Notes under the pieces: generated by a model
Databases searched by the model: none
What the model was told of the DNA's origin: nothing
What the model saw: only the letters and a program-made list of their open reading frames with translations
Program-made: the position numbers and the translations under genes
DNA from: Amycolatopsis taiwanensis DSM 45107
GTDB lineage: Bacteria; Actinomycetota; Actinomycetes; Mycobacteriales; Pseudonocardiaceae
DNA: 64,000 nucleotides
Assembly (NCBI RefSeq): GCF_000519205.1
Contig: NZ_KI912601.1
Coordinates: forward strand, 30,571 to 94,570
Direction of reading: 5' to 3'
In this document: piece after piece, positions 1 to 8,271 of the stretch
Numbering within the stretch: position 1 is the stretch's first letter
How the letters are laid out: each line of letters starts with the position of its first letter

Positions 1-2
1 AT

Positions 3-128
3 GAGCCGGAACTGTCAGTTCCGGAACGTGCCCGGTTGAAGGAATTGGAGCGCCGTGTTCGGGAGCTCGAGCTTGAGAACGAGTTCCTGGGAAAATCGGC
101 GGCCTTCTTCGCGAAGAGGTTCCGGTGA
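3..128 (+). CDS. IS3 OrfA C-terminal part (partial)
   Basis: OrfA supplies the DNA-binding and leucine-zipper part of IS3 transposases. Only the last 41 codons are inside the window. They encode a heptad-rich segment beginning LKELERRVRELELENEFL and ending FFAKRFR, typical of the OrfA zipper. The stop at 126-128 overlaps the orfB GTG by four bases (GTGA), a layout that permits translational coupling; the -1 frame relation also fits programmed frameshifting to an OrfAB fusion. No slippery heptamer was identified with certainty. Confidence 0.8.
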   Translation, partial: EPELSVPERARLKELERRVRELELENEFLGKSAAFFAKRFR

Positions 129-1009
129 CCGCGAAGTACGCGTTCATCGAGTCCGAAGAAGGCAACTATCCAATCGCCCGGATGTGCCAGTGGGCGAAGG
201 TGTCACGGTCGGGCTATTACAACTGGCGGGACCGGCCGCAATCGGCGACTGCGGCTCGGCGTGAAATTTTGGCGGCGCAGGTCAAGTTCGCTTTCGAGCA
301 TTCCGACAGCACGTATGGCTACCGGCGCATCCACGCTCAACTGGCGCGCTGGGACACGTGTGTGGATCCGGGGACAGTCCGGTCAATCATGCGCGAACTG
401 GGGCTGGTGGCGTGCCAGCCGCGCCCGTTCCGGCCAGTCACGACCATCGCCGGCGACGCGGACGCACTGCCAGACCTCGTGGCCGACGACTTCGGCGCTG
501 ACCGCCCGGGCGTAAAGCTGGTCGGCGATATCACCTATATCCGCACCGCGGAGGGCTGGCTTTATCTAGCGACCGTCCTGGACTGCTTCTCCAAGAAAGT
601 CGCCGGATATGCGATGGCCGACCACCTACGGACCGAACTTGTGGTGGATGCCCTACGCATGGCGGCAGGCAACGTGAATATCGTTGCAGACGTCACCGTG
701 TTCCACTCCGATCGCGGTACTCAATACCTCTCCGCAGAGTTCGCGGCAGCAACCAGCGAATTGAAGATCATTCGCTCCGTCGGCCGCACAGGAATATGCT
801 ACGATAACGCGTGGGCAGAGTCATTCAACGGAACCCTCAAGAACGAGTGTGTCTATCGCACGCAATACCTGACCAGACAACACGCACAACAGGACATAAC
901 CCGCTACATCGAGTTGCGATACAACCAGATTCGACTCCATTCGGCGCTTGGCTACCGAACACCCAATGAGGTAGAATCCGACTGGGCCGAACAGAATCAG
1001 GCAGCCTGA
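125..1009 (+). CDS. IS3-family transposase OrfB (DDE integrase)
   Basis: This is the catalytic subunit of an IS3-type transposase, 294 residues, a normal length. An N-terminal HTH_21 region (SRSGYYNW near residue 30, YGYRRI near 63) precedes an rve integrase core. The acidic triad is visible: D in GDITYI (about residue 138), D in FHSDRGTQY (about 197) and E in AESFNGTLKNE (about 235). The C-terminal YNQIRLHSALGYRTP motif is characteristic of the family. No stop or frameshift interrupts the gene. The start is the GTG that overlaps the orfA stop. Confidence 0.93.
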   Translation: MTAKYAFIESEEGNYPIARMCQWAKVSRSGYYNWRDRPQSATAARREILAAQVKFAFEHSDSTYGYRRIHAQLARWDTCVDPGTVRSIMRELGLVACQPRPFRPVTTIAGDADALPDLVADDFGADRPGVKLVGDITYIRTAEGWLYLATVLDCFSKKVAGYAMADHLRTELVVDALRMAAGNVNIVADVTVFHSDRGTQYLSAEFAAATSELKIIRSVGRTGICYDNAWAESFNGTLKNECVYRTQYLTRQHAQQDITRYIELRYNQIRLHSALGYRTPNEVESDWAEQNQAA

Positions 1010-1052
1010 GAAACCAAAAACTCACTGTCCAAAATCTTCCCGGCAGCTCACT

Positions 1053-1085
1053 ATTCCAAGATCAATATTGTTAGGAGTTGTAAGT
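1053..1085 (+). repeat. Solo IS5-type terminal repeat
   Basis: CTATTCCAAGATCA...TTGTTAGGAGTTG matches, with few changes, the sequence at 62888-62920 and, inverted, that at about 61139-61165. Those two bound an IS5-type transposase unit. Here no matching transposase remains, so this looks like a left-over end from an excised or deleted copy. Confidence 0.6.
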
Positions 1086-1154
1086 GCCCTAGACGAGTAA
1101 GTCCGAAGTCTGGGTGGTGTGTGGGCGCAGGTGGAGGGTGTTCATGATCAGTTT

Positions 1155-1199
1155 GTGACGACCGACCTGGACACCCTCCTGATTGCACTCTACGTGAAT
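1155..1199 (+). pseudogene. IS982-type transposase, N-terminal fragment
   Basis: Fifteen codons beginning VTTDLDTLLIALYVN match my memory of the start of actinobacterial IS982 transposases (TTDLDTLLTALYV). The reading frame then runs into unrelated sequence, where an IS1380 C-terminal fragment takes over in another frame. The identification rests on this short motif only. Confidence 0.5.
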
Positions 1200-1431
1200 G
1201 CAACGCCTCGCCCTCACCGGCTGGGCCGCCGTGGCTGAACCCGAACGACTCCGGCTCCGAAACTTCGCCGTCGCCGCACGCCTGATCCGCACCGCCCGGC
1301 GGCGCATCCTCAAAATCCCCGAAACCTGGCCCTGGGCCCACGCCGTCACCAGCGCACACCACCGACTCACCGCCCTGACCACCAGTCCCTGTCCCAACGA
1401 GCAGCCCCGAAGCACCCGCAGAACCAGCTGA
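1199..1431 (+). pseudogene. IS1380-family transposase, C-terminal fragment
   Basis: About 77 codons read as the C-terminal tail of an IS1380 transposase. ERLRLRNFAVAARLIRTARR is followed by PETWPWAHAVTSAHHRL, which corresponds to the conserved tail with the WPW motif. Everything upstream of the tail is missing. An N-terminal IS1380 fragment lies on the opposite strand at 3031-3610; whether both come from one copy cannot be decided here. Confidence 0.65.
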
Positions 1432-1975
1432 GCGGGCGATACACCACACCCTCCAGCAACCCGAACCCCACGAAGATCAACAATCGTCACCTGAAGATCA
1501 ACACACCAAGATCACGAAAGATCGAGGCTAAACTTACCTGCAGAAAAAGCCTAGCGGATGCGGCTTCCTGGACAGCAGCAGTACCAGCACTGGTAAACCG
1601 GTCGATGACAGCGTTCTGGACGACCAGGACGAACGCAAAGTTTAATCTAATCTTGGTTTTGCGCCGCGTAGCCGAAGGAGACGCCTGTGACACGCTTCGA
1701 TGACCCAAAGGTTCGTCGAAGCGTTGGTGACACAACTTGTTGCGAACCCGAGTTCGAGTGTCAAACGAGGTAGTTCGACGGCTTGAAGGGACCTCAAACC
1801 CTGCACAAACGGGTTGCGTTGACGCCGGTTCATGGCAGTTCATGTCGCCACCGGGACATTCAACTCTCCCGTTTTTCTCCCTGTCCCCGGTGGTATCGAC
1901 ACCGCGCAATTGGTCCCTGGTGGCCACGCGTTCTCAACCTCATTCAGGATGGCCCGGCCGGCTTGGTTGACACGG
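1432..1975. other. Non-coding stretch with a small inverted repeat
   Basis: I find no convincing gene. Short open frames on both strands have no recognisable motif. One inverted repeat, ACGCTTCGA at 1692-1700 and TCGAAGCGT at 1716-1724, is embedded in a larger imperfect GTGACAC...GTGACAC context. It could be a relic of an IS end or a terminator; no function is assigned. Confidence 0.4.
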
Positions 1976-2845
1976 TCAGCGTCGAGCAGAGGGTTGCGAA
2001 ACCTCAGGTGCCGGCCGCCAGCCCGGCGGGCCGAAGACGTAGCCCAGCCCGTCGCGGATCCGGCGTGAAGCGCGGACATCCCGCCACAGCGCGCCAAATT
2101 CGTAGTACTGCAACGTCAGGAGGTTGGTGCTATCGATGTTCTTGGTCAGGCCGTACGTCGGCCGGAACGTCTCCTCGCGAAAGCTGCCGAACAGGCGGTC
2201 CCAGACAATCAGGATGCCACCGAAGTTCTTGTCGAGGTAGTCGGGATCGCTTGCGTGGTGTACTCGGTGATGAGACGGGGTGTTGAACACGAACTCAAAC
2301 CAGCGTGGCAGCTTGCCGATGGTTTCGGTGTGCACCCAGAACTGGTAGATCAGGTTTACCGAAAACGCCGTGAACACCATCCACGGCGGCACCCCGAGCA
2401 ACGGCAACGGCGTCCACGCCAGGATTTCGAACCACGGGTTCCACTTCTGCCGCAGTGCGGTGGCGTAGTTGAAGTAGCGACTGTTGTGGTGCACCTGGTG
2501 GGCGGCCCACACCAGCCGCACCCGGTGCGAGATCCGGTGGTAGACGTACCAGAGCAAGTCGACGCCGATCACGACAGCCACCCAGACCAGCCAGTTGTGC
2601 GGATCGAGCCGCAACGGCGACAGCACGTACAGCACGGCGTAGCCGAACAGGGCCAGCACCCGCACTCCACCGCTGAAAACCAACGAGACGACGCCCATCA
2701 GGAGGCTGTTGCGCGCGTCCGTCTTGTCGTAGCCCTGGCGATCGGGGCCAGGCTCACGCAGGGACAGCATCTCCACCATGAGCGCAACGACGAAGAACGG
2801 GATCGCATAGGTCACGGGCTCATTGAGCTGGTCCCACAGCGACAC
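1976..2845 (-). CDS. Sterol desaturase / fatty acid hydroxylase family protein
   Basis: This is an integral-membrane di-iron oxygenase of the fatty acid hydroxylase superfamily, 289 residues, which hydroxylates or desaturates lipid-type substrates; the real substrate is unknown. The histidine boxes that hold the di-iron centre are present: HRISHR (about residue 104), HQVHH (about 117) and HRVHH (about 193). Hydrophobic segments lie near residues 12-30, 48-75, 85-103 and 155-170. The start is a GTG preceded by GGAGGGCAGGCC. A 35-bp palindrome lies immediately upstream, and the divergent tetR gene that should read it is truncated, so expression may be constitutive. Confidence 0.88.
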   Translation of the reverse strand: MSLWDQLNEPVTYAIPFFVVALMVEMLSLREPGPDRQGYDKTDARNSLLMGVVSLVFSGGVRVLALFGYAVLYVLSPLRLDPHNWLVWVAVVIGVDLLWYVYHRISHRVRLVWAAHQVHHNSRYFNYATALRQKWNPWFEILAWTPLPLLGVPPWMVFTAFSVNLIYQFWVHTETIGKLPRWFEFVFNTPSHHRVHHASDPDYLDKNFGGILIVWDRLFGSFREETFRPTYGLTKNIDSTNLLTLQYYEFGALWRDVRASRRIRDGLGYVFGPPGWRPAPEVSQPSARR

Positions 2846-2868
2846 GGCCTGCCCTCCCAGCTCAGCTG

Positions 2869-2903
2869 CTCTACGGTCACTTCGAATTGAAGTTACCGTA
2901 GAG
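2869..2903. promoter_or_regulatory. 35-bp palindromic operator between hydroxylase and tetR remnant
   Basis: CTCTACGGT at 2869-2877 is the exact reverse complement of ACCGTAGAG at 2895-2903, and the inner arms ACTTC/GAAGT also pair. Only two of seventeen position pairs mismatch. It lies between the hydroxylase start and the start of a truncated tetR gene, the usual site for a TetR dimer to control both. Confidence 0.75.
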
Positions 2904-2911
2904 TAAGTTCG

Positions 2912-3034
2912 GTGCTATATCAACGGCCGCGGGACCGGCGCCAGGAGATCATCACGGCCGCCACGCATGAGTTTGCCGAGCATGGCTTCGCTGGTGCCTC
3001 AATGGCGTCGATCGCCAGCGCAGCTGGCGCGTAG
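2912..3034 (+). pseudogene. TetR-family regulator, N-terminal remnant
   Basis: From GTG 2912 the frame reads a TetR helix-turn-helix start: RRQEIITAATHEFAEHGF followed by ASMASIASAAG. It then ends at a TAG at 3032-3034, exactly where an IS1380 transposase fragment begins. A full TetR protein is about 190-220 residues, so the recognition helix is incomplete and the ligand domain is gone. It cannot be functional. It was presumably the local regulator of the divergent hydroxylase. Confidence 0.8.
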
Positions 3035-3610
3035 TAGGCCGAGTCCGCGCGCGCACCAGCATCAGGCCCCTCACCCCGGCTTCCTTGGCGGTGTTCAGCG
3101 CCTGCGCCAGCAGCGAGGCGGCGCCGGGGCCGAGCCGGCGTTGCCTCCTCGCAGCCGCATCGCAGCGATCACCGGCGCCGCCCGCCGGGTGGAGATCGTG
3201 GCCACCAGCGGCGACAAGCCGCGCAACAACAACTGGTAGCCGCCGACCTTGGCCGGGTCGAACCGGGCGCCCCGTTTCTTGTGCCCGTGCACCCGCCGCA
3301 GCAGCGAGTCAGTGTCCACAAAGGTCGTCTTCTCCCGCCCGGGCAACAAGGGAGTCTGGTGCGCGAGGTTGACCAGCATGGCCCGCAGCACCGCCGCCAG
3401 CTGCAGCACGTGCCCGTGAGTGAACGAGCGCAGGAACGATCCCCACGTGGAGGGCGCGTACACCCCAGAAAACAGGCGTTTCATCCCGCCGTGGCGGATC
3501 ACGTCCAGGTCGTCGATGGAGTCCGCGCCCGCGGCCATCCCCGCCACGATCGCGGCGACCTTTCCGGCCGCGTTCGATGCGGACACATTGCGCCGGGAGC
3601 TGGCGGTCAT
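3031..3610 (-). pseudogene. IS1380-family transposase, N-terminal/central fragment
   Basis: The reverse strand reads KVAAIVAGMAAGADSIDD, RHGGMKRLFSGVYAPSTWG, LRSFTHGH and APVIAAMRLRGGNAGSA, the conserved N-terminal part of IS1380 transposases. Near 3120 the frame changes, and the family sequence continues as SLLAQALNTAKEAGVRG then RADSAYYA up to the junction with the tetR remnant. Upstream of about 3610 homology is lost, and the C-terminal half is missing. It is a dead, frameshifted fragment and the apparent cause of the tetR truncation. Confidence 0.8.
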
Positions 3611-3763
3611 TCGTCGGCAGGGCTTTCACGTCACGCGCGGTTGGCTGACGCCCGGTATGAGTGCGATCGGCGTGCCGGTGCTGGTGGCCGGATCCTGTCT
3701 GTGCGCTGATCCTCGCCGAACTCGGCCTGCTGGAGGACGACACCCCCGGCTGACGAGTAACGG

Positions 3764-5128
3764 TCAAACCGCTACGCGGCCTGGGTCTGGTTCTCCTTCG
3801 TCGGTGAACGTGCCTGTCGAGGCGTCCAGCTCCTGCTTCGTCGGAGCGAGCAGGGAGCGGCCAAGGGTCTCCGGGCCGAACAGCATCGCAGGCAGGCCCA
3901 GCAGCGCGCAGGCCAGCACCGCGAACAGCGCCACCGCCCATGACTTGCCGCCCGTGGCTTCGACCAGGGAGATGGCAATAATCGGGGTCAGCCCGCCCGC
4001 GACCGCGCCACCGATCTCGCGGCTGAACGTCAGGCCGGTCAGCCGGACGCGCGCCGAGAACAGTTCCGCGAAATAGGCGCCCTGCGGGCCGAACATCGCG
4101 CCCACACCGACACCGAGCCCGATGAGCAGCGCGACGGTCAGACCCGCCCGGCTTTGTGTGCCGTCCACGATCCAGAAGAACGGGAACGCGAACACTCCAC
4201 AAAAGACAGTGCCGAACAGCAGCACTGGCCGCCGCCCGATCTTGTCGGACAGTGCGCCGAACAGCGGCAGGGTGACCAATGTGGCCAGTGCCGCGATCGT
4301 GACCGCGAACGGGCCCGCCGAATCATCCATGTGCAGGGTGCCGGTCACATAGGCGGTGATGAACGTGAGGAACAGGTACGCCATCACACTCTGCGCGGTC
4401 TGCGTTCCGATGAGGACGAACACGCTCTTGCGTTCATGGGTGAAGACCTCGCGCAGCGGCGTCCGCATGACCTGTTGCGTCTGGTTGATCTTCTGGAACG
4501 CCGGGGTTTCGTGCAGCCGCAGCCGGATGAACATCGCCACCGCGATCACTACGATGCTCGCCGCGAACGGCAGCCGCCAGCCCCACGTGAGGAAGTCCTC
4601 GCGCGGCAGCATCGCGACCAGGCTCACCGCGCCGGAAGCCAGCAACAGCCCCAGATACACGCCGGACGCCGGCCACGCGCCGTGCAGCCCGCGGCGGTGG
4701 GGGCGCGCGTGCTCGACGGACAGCACCGCGGAGCTGCCGAACTCCGCGCCCGCGCCGAGGCCCTGGATGAGGCGCAGCACGAGCAGGCTGATGGGCGACC
4801 AGACACCAGCCTGGGCGTAGCTTGGCACCGCGGCCATCAGCACGGTCGCGCCACCCATCACCAGCAGCGTGATGACCAGGACGCGCTTGCGGCCGAGCCG
4901 GTCGCCCATTCTGCCGAACAACACCCCGCCCAGCGGCCGGACGAAGTACCCGAGCGCGAGCGTGGCGAACGCGGCGAGCGTGGACACGAACGCGTTGCCG
5001 GAAGGAAAGATGATCTTGTTGAACACCAGGGCCGAAACGGACGCGTACAGGTAGAAGTCGTACCACTCCAACGCGGACCCGATCAGCGCGGCGGGCACGA
5101 CGCGCCTCATCGATGACGACGCTGTCAT
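3764..5128 (-). CDS. MFS transporter, metabolite:H+ symporter (MHS) type
   Basis: A twelve-helix major facilitator of 454 residues, resembling the MHS group (ShiA/ProP/KgtP-like carriers of small organic acids). SALEWYDFYLYA near the start of helix 1 and GRMGDRLGRKR in the helix 2-3 loop are typical, and SDKIGRRPVL repeats the motif in the second half. I prefer ATG 5128, which has GAGGAG nine bases upstream, over the longer frame from 5155 that would overlap the upstream stop. It is the last gene of the minus-strand operon, sixteen bases after the dehydratase. The context suggests uptake of L-fuconate, lactate or a related acid; the substrate is inferred. Confidence 0.85.
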   Translation of the reverse strand: MTASSSMRRVVPAALIGSALEWYDFYLYASVSALVFNKIIFPSGNAFVSTLAAFATLALGYFVRPLGGVLFGRMGDRLGRKRVLVITLLVMGGATVLMAAVPSYAQAGVWSPISLLVLRLIQGLGAGAEFGSSAVLSVEHARPHRRGLHGAWPASGVYLGLLLASGAVSLVAMLPREDFLTWGWRLPFAASIVVIAVAMFIRLRLHETPAFQKINQTQQVMRTPLREVFTHERKSVFVLIGTQTAQSVMAYLFLTFITAYVTGTLHMDDSAGPFAVTIAALATLVTLPLFGALSDKIGRRPVLLFGTVFCGVFAFPFFWIVDGTQSRAGLTVALLIGLGVGVGAMFGPQGAYFAELFSARVRLTGLTFSREIGGAVAGGLTPIIAISLVEATGGKSWAVALFAVLACALLGLPAMLFGPETLGRSLLAPTKQELDASTGTFTDEGEPDPGRVAV

Positions 5129-5144
5129 TGCTTTTCTCCTCTGG

Positions 5145-6233
5145 TTAAGCGACATTCAGGTCTTCGATGGCGTCCCAGTCCCAGGCGATGCCCAGGCCCG
5201 GGACCTCCGGCGGCACCACGCAGCCGTCCTCGATCACCAGCGAGCCGCGCGTGATCGCGGCCAGCTGCGGGATGTGCTCGACATAGCTGCCAGCGGGCAC
5301 GGCGCAGGCCAGGCTCGCATGCAGCTCCATCAGGAAATGCGGCGCGACCTTGACGTTGAACGCTTCGGCCAGGTGCGCGACCTTCAGCCACGGCGTGATC
5401 CCGCCGATCCGCGCCACGTCCACCTGCACGATGCCCGCCGCCCCGGCCGCGAGGTATTCGGCGAAGTGGCCCGCGCTGTAGATCGACTCCCCCACCGCGA
5501 TGGGCACGCTCGTCGAGCGCGCGAGCCGCCCGTGCCCGGCGACGTCGTCCGCCGGCAGCGGTTCCTCGAACCAGGCGATGTCGAGCGGTTCGTAGGTGCG
5601 GGCGCGTCGGATCGCCTCCGGGCCGGTCATCGACTGGTTCGCGTCGACCATGATCTCCCAGCCGGGGCCGACCTCGGCCCGGACCGCGGCGAGCCGTTCG
5701 GCGTCCTCACCCGGGGTCGGCTTGCCGACCTTGAACTTGCCGCCCCGGAAACCGGCCGCCTTCGCGGCACGGGCGTTGGCCACCAACTCGTCGATCTCCA
5801 AGTGCAGCCAGCCGCCTTCGGTGTCGTAGAGCGGAAGCCGTTCGTGTGCGCCACCAGCGAGGCGCCACAGCGGCTCCCCCGCGCGCTGGCAGCGCAGGTC
5901 CCACAACGCCGTGTCGATCGCGGCGAGGGCGAGCGAGGTGAGCACGCCGACCGCGGTCGCCCGCGTACCGGAGAGCATCTTTTCCCATAGCGCTTCGACA
6001 TTCCGCGCGTCGGCGCCCAACAGCCGGTCGACCATGTGGTCGCGCAGCATCGACAGCACGGCCCGGCCGCCGGTACCGATCGTGTAGGAATAGCCCGTGC
6101 CGGACAGGCCGTCGTCGGTCTCGATCGTGACGAAAATCGTTTCTTGTCGGACGAAGCTCTGCATCGCGTCGGTCCGCACGGTTTCAGGTTCGAGGAAGAC
6201 GAGCCGGCATTCGACGTTGGTGATCTTGCTCAT
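5145..6233 (-). CDS. Enolase-superfamily acid-sugar dehydratase, probable L-fuconate dehydratase
   Basis: A mandelate racemase/muconate lactonizing-type enzyme of 362 residues, the family's usual length. Catalytic landmarks are KFK (Lys166/Lys168), metal ligands Asp197 (DANQ), Glu223 (WFEEP) and Glu249 (GES), then DVARIGG near 272 and His299 (APHF), giving a Lys plus His-Asp active site. Such enzymes dehydrate acid sugars to 2-keto-3-deoxy acids. Neighbours for every other step of non-phosphorylative L-fucose breakdown make L-fuconate the likely substrate; L-rhamnonate or D-arabinonate are alternatives. Its ATG overlaps the lutC stop by four bases (ATGA). Confidence 0.82.
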   Translation of the reverse strand: MSKITNVECRLVFLEPETVRTDAMQSFVRQETIFVTIETDDGLSGTGYSYTIGTGGRAVLSMLRDHMVDRLLGADARNVEALWEKMLSGTRATAVGVLTSLALAAIDTALWDLRCQRAGEPLWRLAGGAHERLPLYDTEGGWLHLEIDELVANARAAKAAGFRGGKFKVGKPTPGEDAERLAAVRAEVGPGWEIMVDANQSMTGPEAIRRARTYEPLDIAWFEEPLPADDVAGHGRLARSTSVPIAVGESIYSAGHFAEYLAAGAAGIVQVDVARIGGITPWLKVAHLAEAFNVKVAPHFLMELHASLACAVPAGSYVEHIPQLAAITRGSLVIEDGCVVPPEVPGLGIAWDWDAIEDLNVA

Positions 6234-6880
6234 GTGGACGGTCTTTCTTTGTCGGAAACTACGAGGACGACTTCCAGCGTGCGGGGTCCGTGGACGCCTT
6301 CGACTCGGTCGAGTTCGATGTCGCTGGTGGCCGAGGGGCCGGAGATCCACGTCTGCGGCCACGCGGGATCGAGCCGTTCGAGGGCCTGCGGAACGGAGTC
6401 CACGACCTGATCGGGCACGCGCACGACGCAGATGTGATGGTCGGGCACCAGCGTGATGCGCCGCCTTCCCTGATCCGGCGCGGCATCCAGGACGAGCGTG
6501 CCGGTCTCAGCGATGGCGACGGCACAACCGGTGACGACGCTGTCGACGGCGTCGAGGTCATAGGCGGTCAGCTCCGCGGAGTCCTCGAGCCGCACCACGG
6601 AGCCGGGCAGCCACTTCGCGGGAATGCCGGGCGGAGCGATCACCGTTCGGCTACCGCGGGCCGCCAGGAGTTCCGCGATATTCGCGGGCAGCCCGGCGGG
6701 TGTCGTGCGGTGCACGTGCGCGCGGTAGTCGGCCAGGTTCTCAGCCAGCAGGTCGACTCCGCGGGAACTGTGGACTCGGAGATAGTCGCGTGGTACCACG
6801 ACATCGTTCGGTTTCTCCTCGCGCGGGACGTCGGCGAGTGCGCGGCGGATGCGGCCGAGGATCAGTTCGCGGCTGCTCAT
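6230..6880 (-). CDS. lutC: LutC, lactate utilization protein (LUD domain)
   Basis: The 216-residue cytosolic third component of the LutABC L-lactate oxidation system. MSSRELILGRIRRAL is the family's N-terminal helix. The LUD domain carries AVAIAETGTLVLD (about residue 125) and HHICVV. ATG 6880 overlaps the lutB TGA by four bases, implying coupled translation. LutABC converts L-lactate to pyruvate. Here it would remove the L-lactate that L-fucose breakdown releases, which explains its place inside a sugar operon. Confidence 0.88.
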   Translation of the reverse strand: MSSRELILGRIRRALADVPREEKPNDVVVPRDYLRVHSSRGVDLLAENLADYRAHVHRTTPAGLPANIAELLAARGSRTVIAPPGIPAKWLPGSVVRLEDSAELTAYDLDAVDSVVTGCAVAIAETGTLVLDAAPDQGRRRITLVPDHHICVVRVPDQVVDSVPQALERLDPAWPQTWISGPSATSDIELDRVEGVHGPRTLEVVLVVSDKERPST

Positions 6881-8271
6881 CTTCGCGCCCACCAGTCGCG
6901 AAAGGACTCCGCCGGCACGGCCGGAAAATCTCGGGTCGCGGACCAACCGGGGAGCCTGCGCGGGTGGAACCTCCGGGTGCGGGAAGCAAGGCGCTGTCCC
7001 AGCCGCAGCAGGCGTGGATGGTCGAACACCCATCGCGCCGCCCGCATGACGGCACGTTCGGCGACGTGCCCGTCCTCGACCACTCGCTCGCGAAGATGCA
7101 CCAGCACCTCAGGGATGTCGATCGCCACCGGACAGACCTCGTAGCACGCGCCGCACAGCGACGAGGCGAACGGCAGCGAAGCGTCTATTTCGGACGTTAC
7201 CCCGCGAAGCTGCGGTGTGAGGATCGCACCGATCGGCCCGGGATACGCGGAGCCATAAGCATGTCCACCCGCGCGCTCGTAGACAGGGCAGACATTGAGG
7301 CAGGCCGAGCATCGGATGCACCGGAGCGCCTGCCGCCCGATCTCGTCGGCGAGGGTGCCGGTGCGGCCGTTGTCGACGAGCACGAGATGGAACGTGTGCG
7401 GGCCATCCCCGTCCGTGGTGCCGGTCCACGTCGAGGTATACGGGTTCATCCGCTCGGCGGTCGAGGACCGGGGCAACAGCTGCAGGAAGACCTCCAGGTC
7501 CTGCCAGGTGGGCACCACCTTTTCGATGCCCACCACCGAAATCAGCGTCTCCGGCAACGTGAGGCACATGCGGCCGTTGCCCTCGGATTCGACCACGACG
7601 AGCGTGCCGGTCTCGGCGACCATGAAGTTCGCCCCCGAGATACCGACCTTGGCACGCAAGAACTTCTCGCGCAGATGCAGCCGAGCGGCCTCGGCCAGCG
7701 CCGCCGGTTCGTCGGTCAGCCCGGCAGGCGCGGCGCGGCCCCAGCGCGCCATCTTCTCCGCGAAGACGTCCCGGATCTCACCGCGGTTCCGATGGATCGC
7801 GGGCACCAGGATATGCGACGGCAGGTCCTCGCCGAGCTGGACGATCAGCTCGGCGAGATCCGTTTCGTACGCGGAGATCCCGGCCGCCGCGAGCGCGTCG
7901 TTGAGGCCGATCTCCTGGGTGAGCATCGACTTGACCTTGACGACCTCCCTCTCGCCCGTCTCCCGCACGAGGCCGGTCACGATGCGGTTGGCCTCGGCCG
8001 CGTCGGCCGCCCAGTGCACGTGCCCGCCCGCCGCGCTGACCGCCGCCTCCAACTGCTCGAGGTAGTGGTCGAGGTGCCGCAGCGTGCGCTCTTTCAACGC
8101 GGCACCCGCTTCCCGGAGCGCTGGCCAGTCCGCCAACTCCGCGACCGCCGCGGCCCGCTTCGCACGGATGGTGTGCGTGGCGTGGTGTAGGTTCCGGCGC
8201 AGCTGGTCGTCCTGTGTGGACGCGGCGGCGGCCTCGGGGAAGGCGGGCATGCCCAGATACGTGCCGCTCAC
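6877..8271 (-). CDS. lutB: LutB, lactate utilization iron-sulfur protein
   Basis: The 464-residue subunit combines an N-terminal LUD domain (NFMVAETGTLVVVE about residue 203, GIEKVVPT) with a C-terminal ferredoxin-type region that has two Cys clusters, CIRCSACLNVCPVYE and CGACYEVCPVAIDIP, for [4Fe-4S] centres. It works with LutA and LutC in oxidising L-lactate to pyruvate. The start is GTG 8271, whose GTGA overlaps the lutA stop; the next in-frame ATG is seven codons later. The Cys sets look complete. Confidence 0.9.
   Translation of the reverse strand: MSGTYLGMPAFPEAAAASTQDDQLRRNLHHATHTIRAKRAAAVAELADWPALREAGAALKERTLRHLDHYLEQLEAAVSAAGGHVHWAADAAEANRIVTGLVRETGEREVVKVKSMLTQEIGLNDALAAAGISAYETDLAELIVQLGEDLPSHILVPAIHRNRGEIRDVFAEKMARWGRAAPAGLTDEPAALAEAARLHLREKFLRAKVGISGANFMVAETGTLVVVESEGNGRMCLTLPETLISVVGIEKVVPTWQDLEVFLQLLPRSSTAERMNPYTSTWTGTTDGDGPHTFHLVLVDNGRTGTLADEIGRQALRCIRCSACLNVCPVYERAGGHAYGSAYPGPIGAILTPQLRGVTSEIDASLPFASSLCGACYEVCPVAIDIPEVLVHLRERVVEDGHVAERAVMRAARWVFDHPRLLRLGQRLASRTRRFHPRRLPGWSATRDFPAVPAESFRDWWARR

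Larger units (their letters stand above)
1..1050 (+). mobile_element. IS3-family element, left end outside window
   Basis: It contains the end of orfA and a complete orfB in the usual -1 relative frame. The right end probably lies at about 1025-1050, where a CTGTCC...CAGCTCA stretch follows the transposase stop and precedes a different IS end. The left terminal repeat is outside the window, so target duplication and completeness cannot be judged. Reading frames are intact, so the copy may be functional. Confidence 0.8.

Noticed and set aside
1487-1927. 146-codon minus-strand open frame
   Set aside because: No family residues, skewed composition and no ribosome binding site; part of an IS-debris stretch.
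4154-5116. Long plus-strand open frame opposite the MHS transporter
   Set aside because: Composition (Arg, Gly, His, Gln rich) is typical of the antisense frame of a GC-rich gene; the minus strand encodes a clear transporter.
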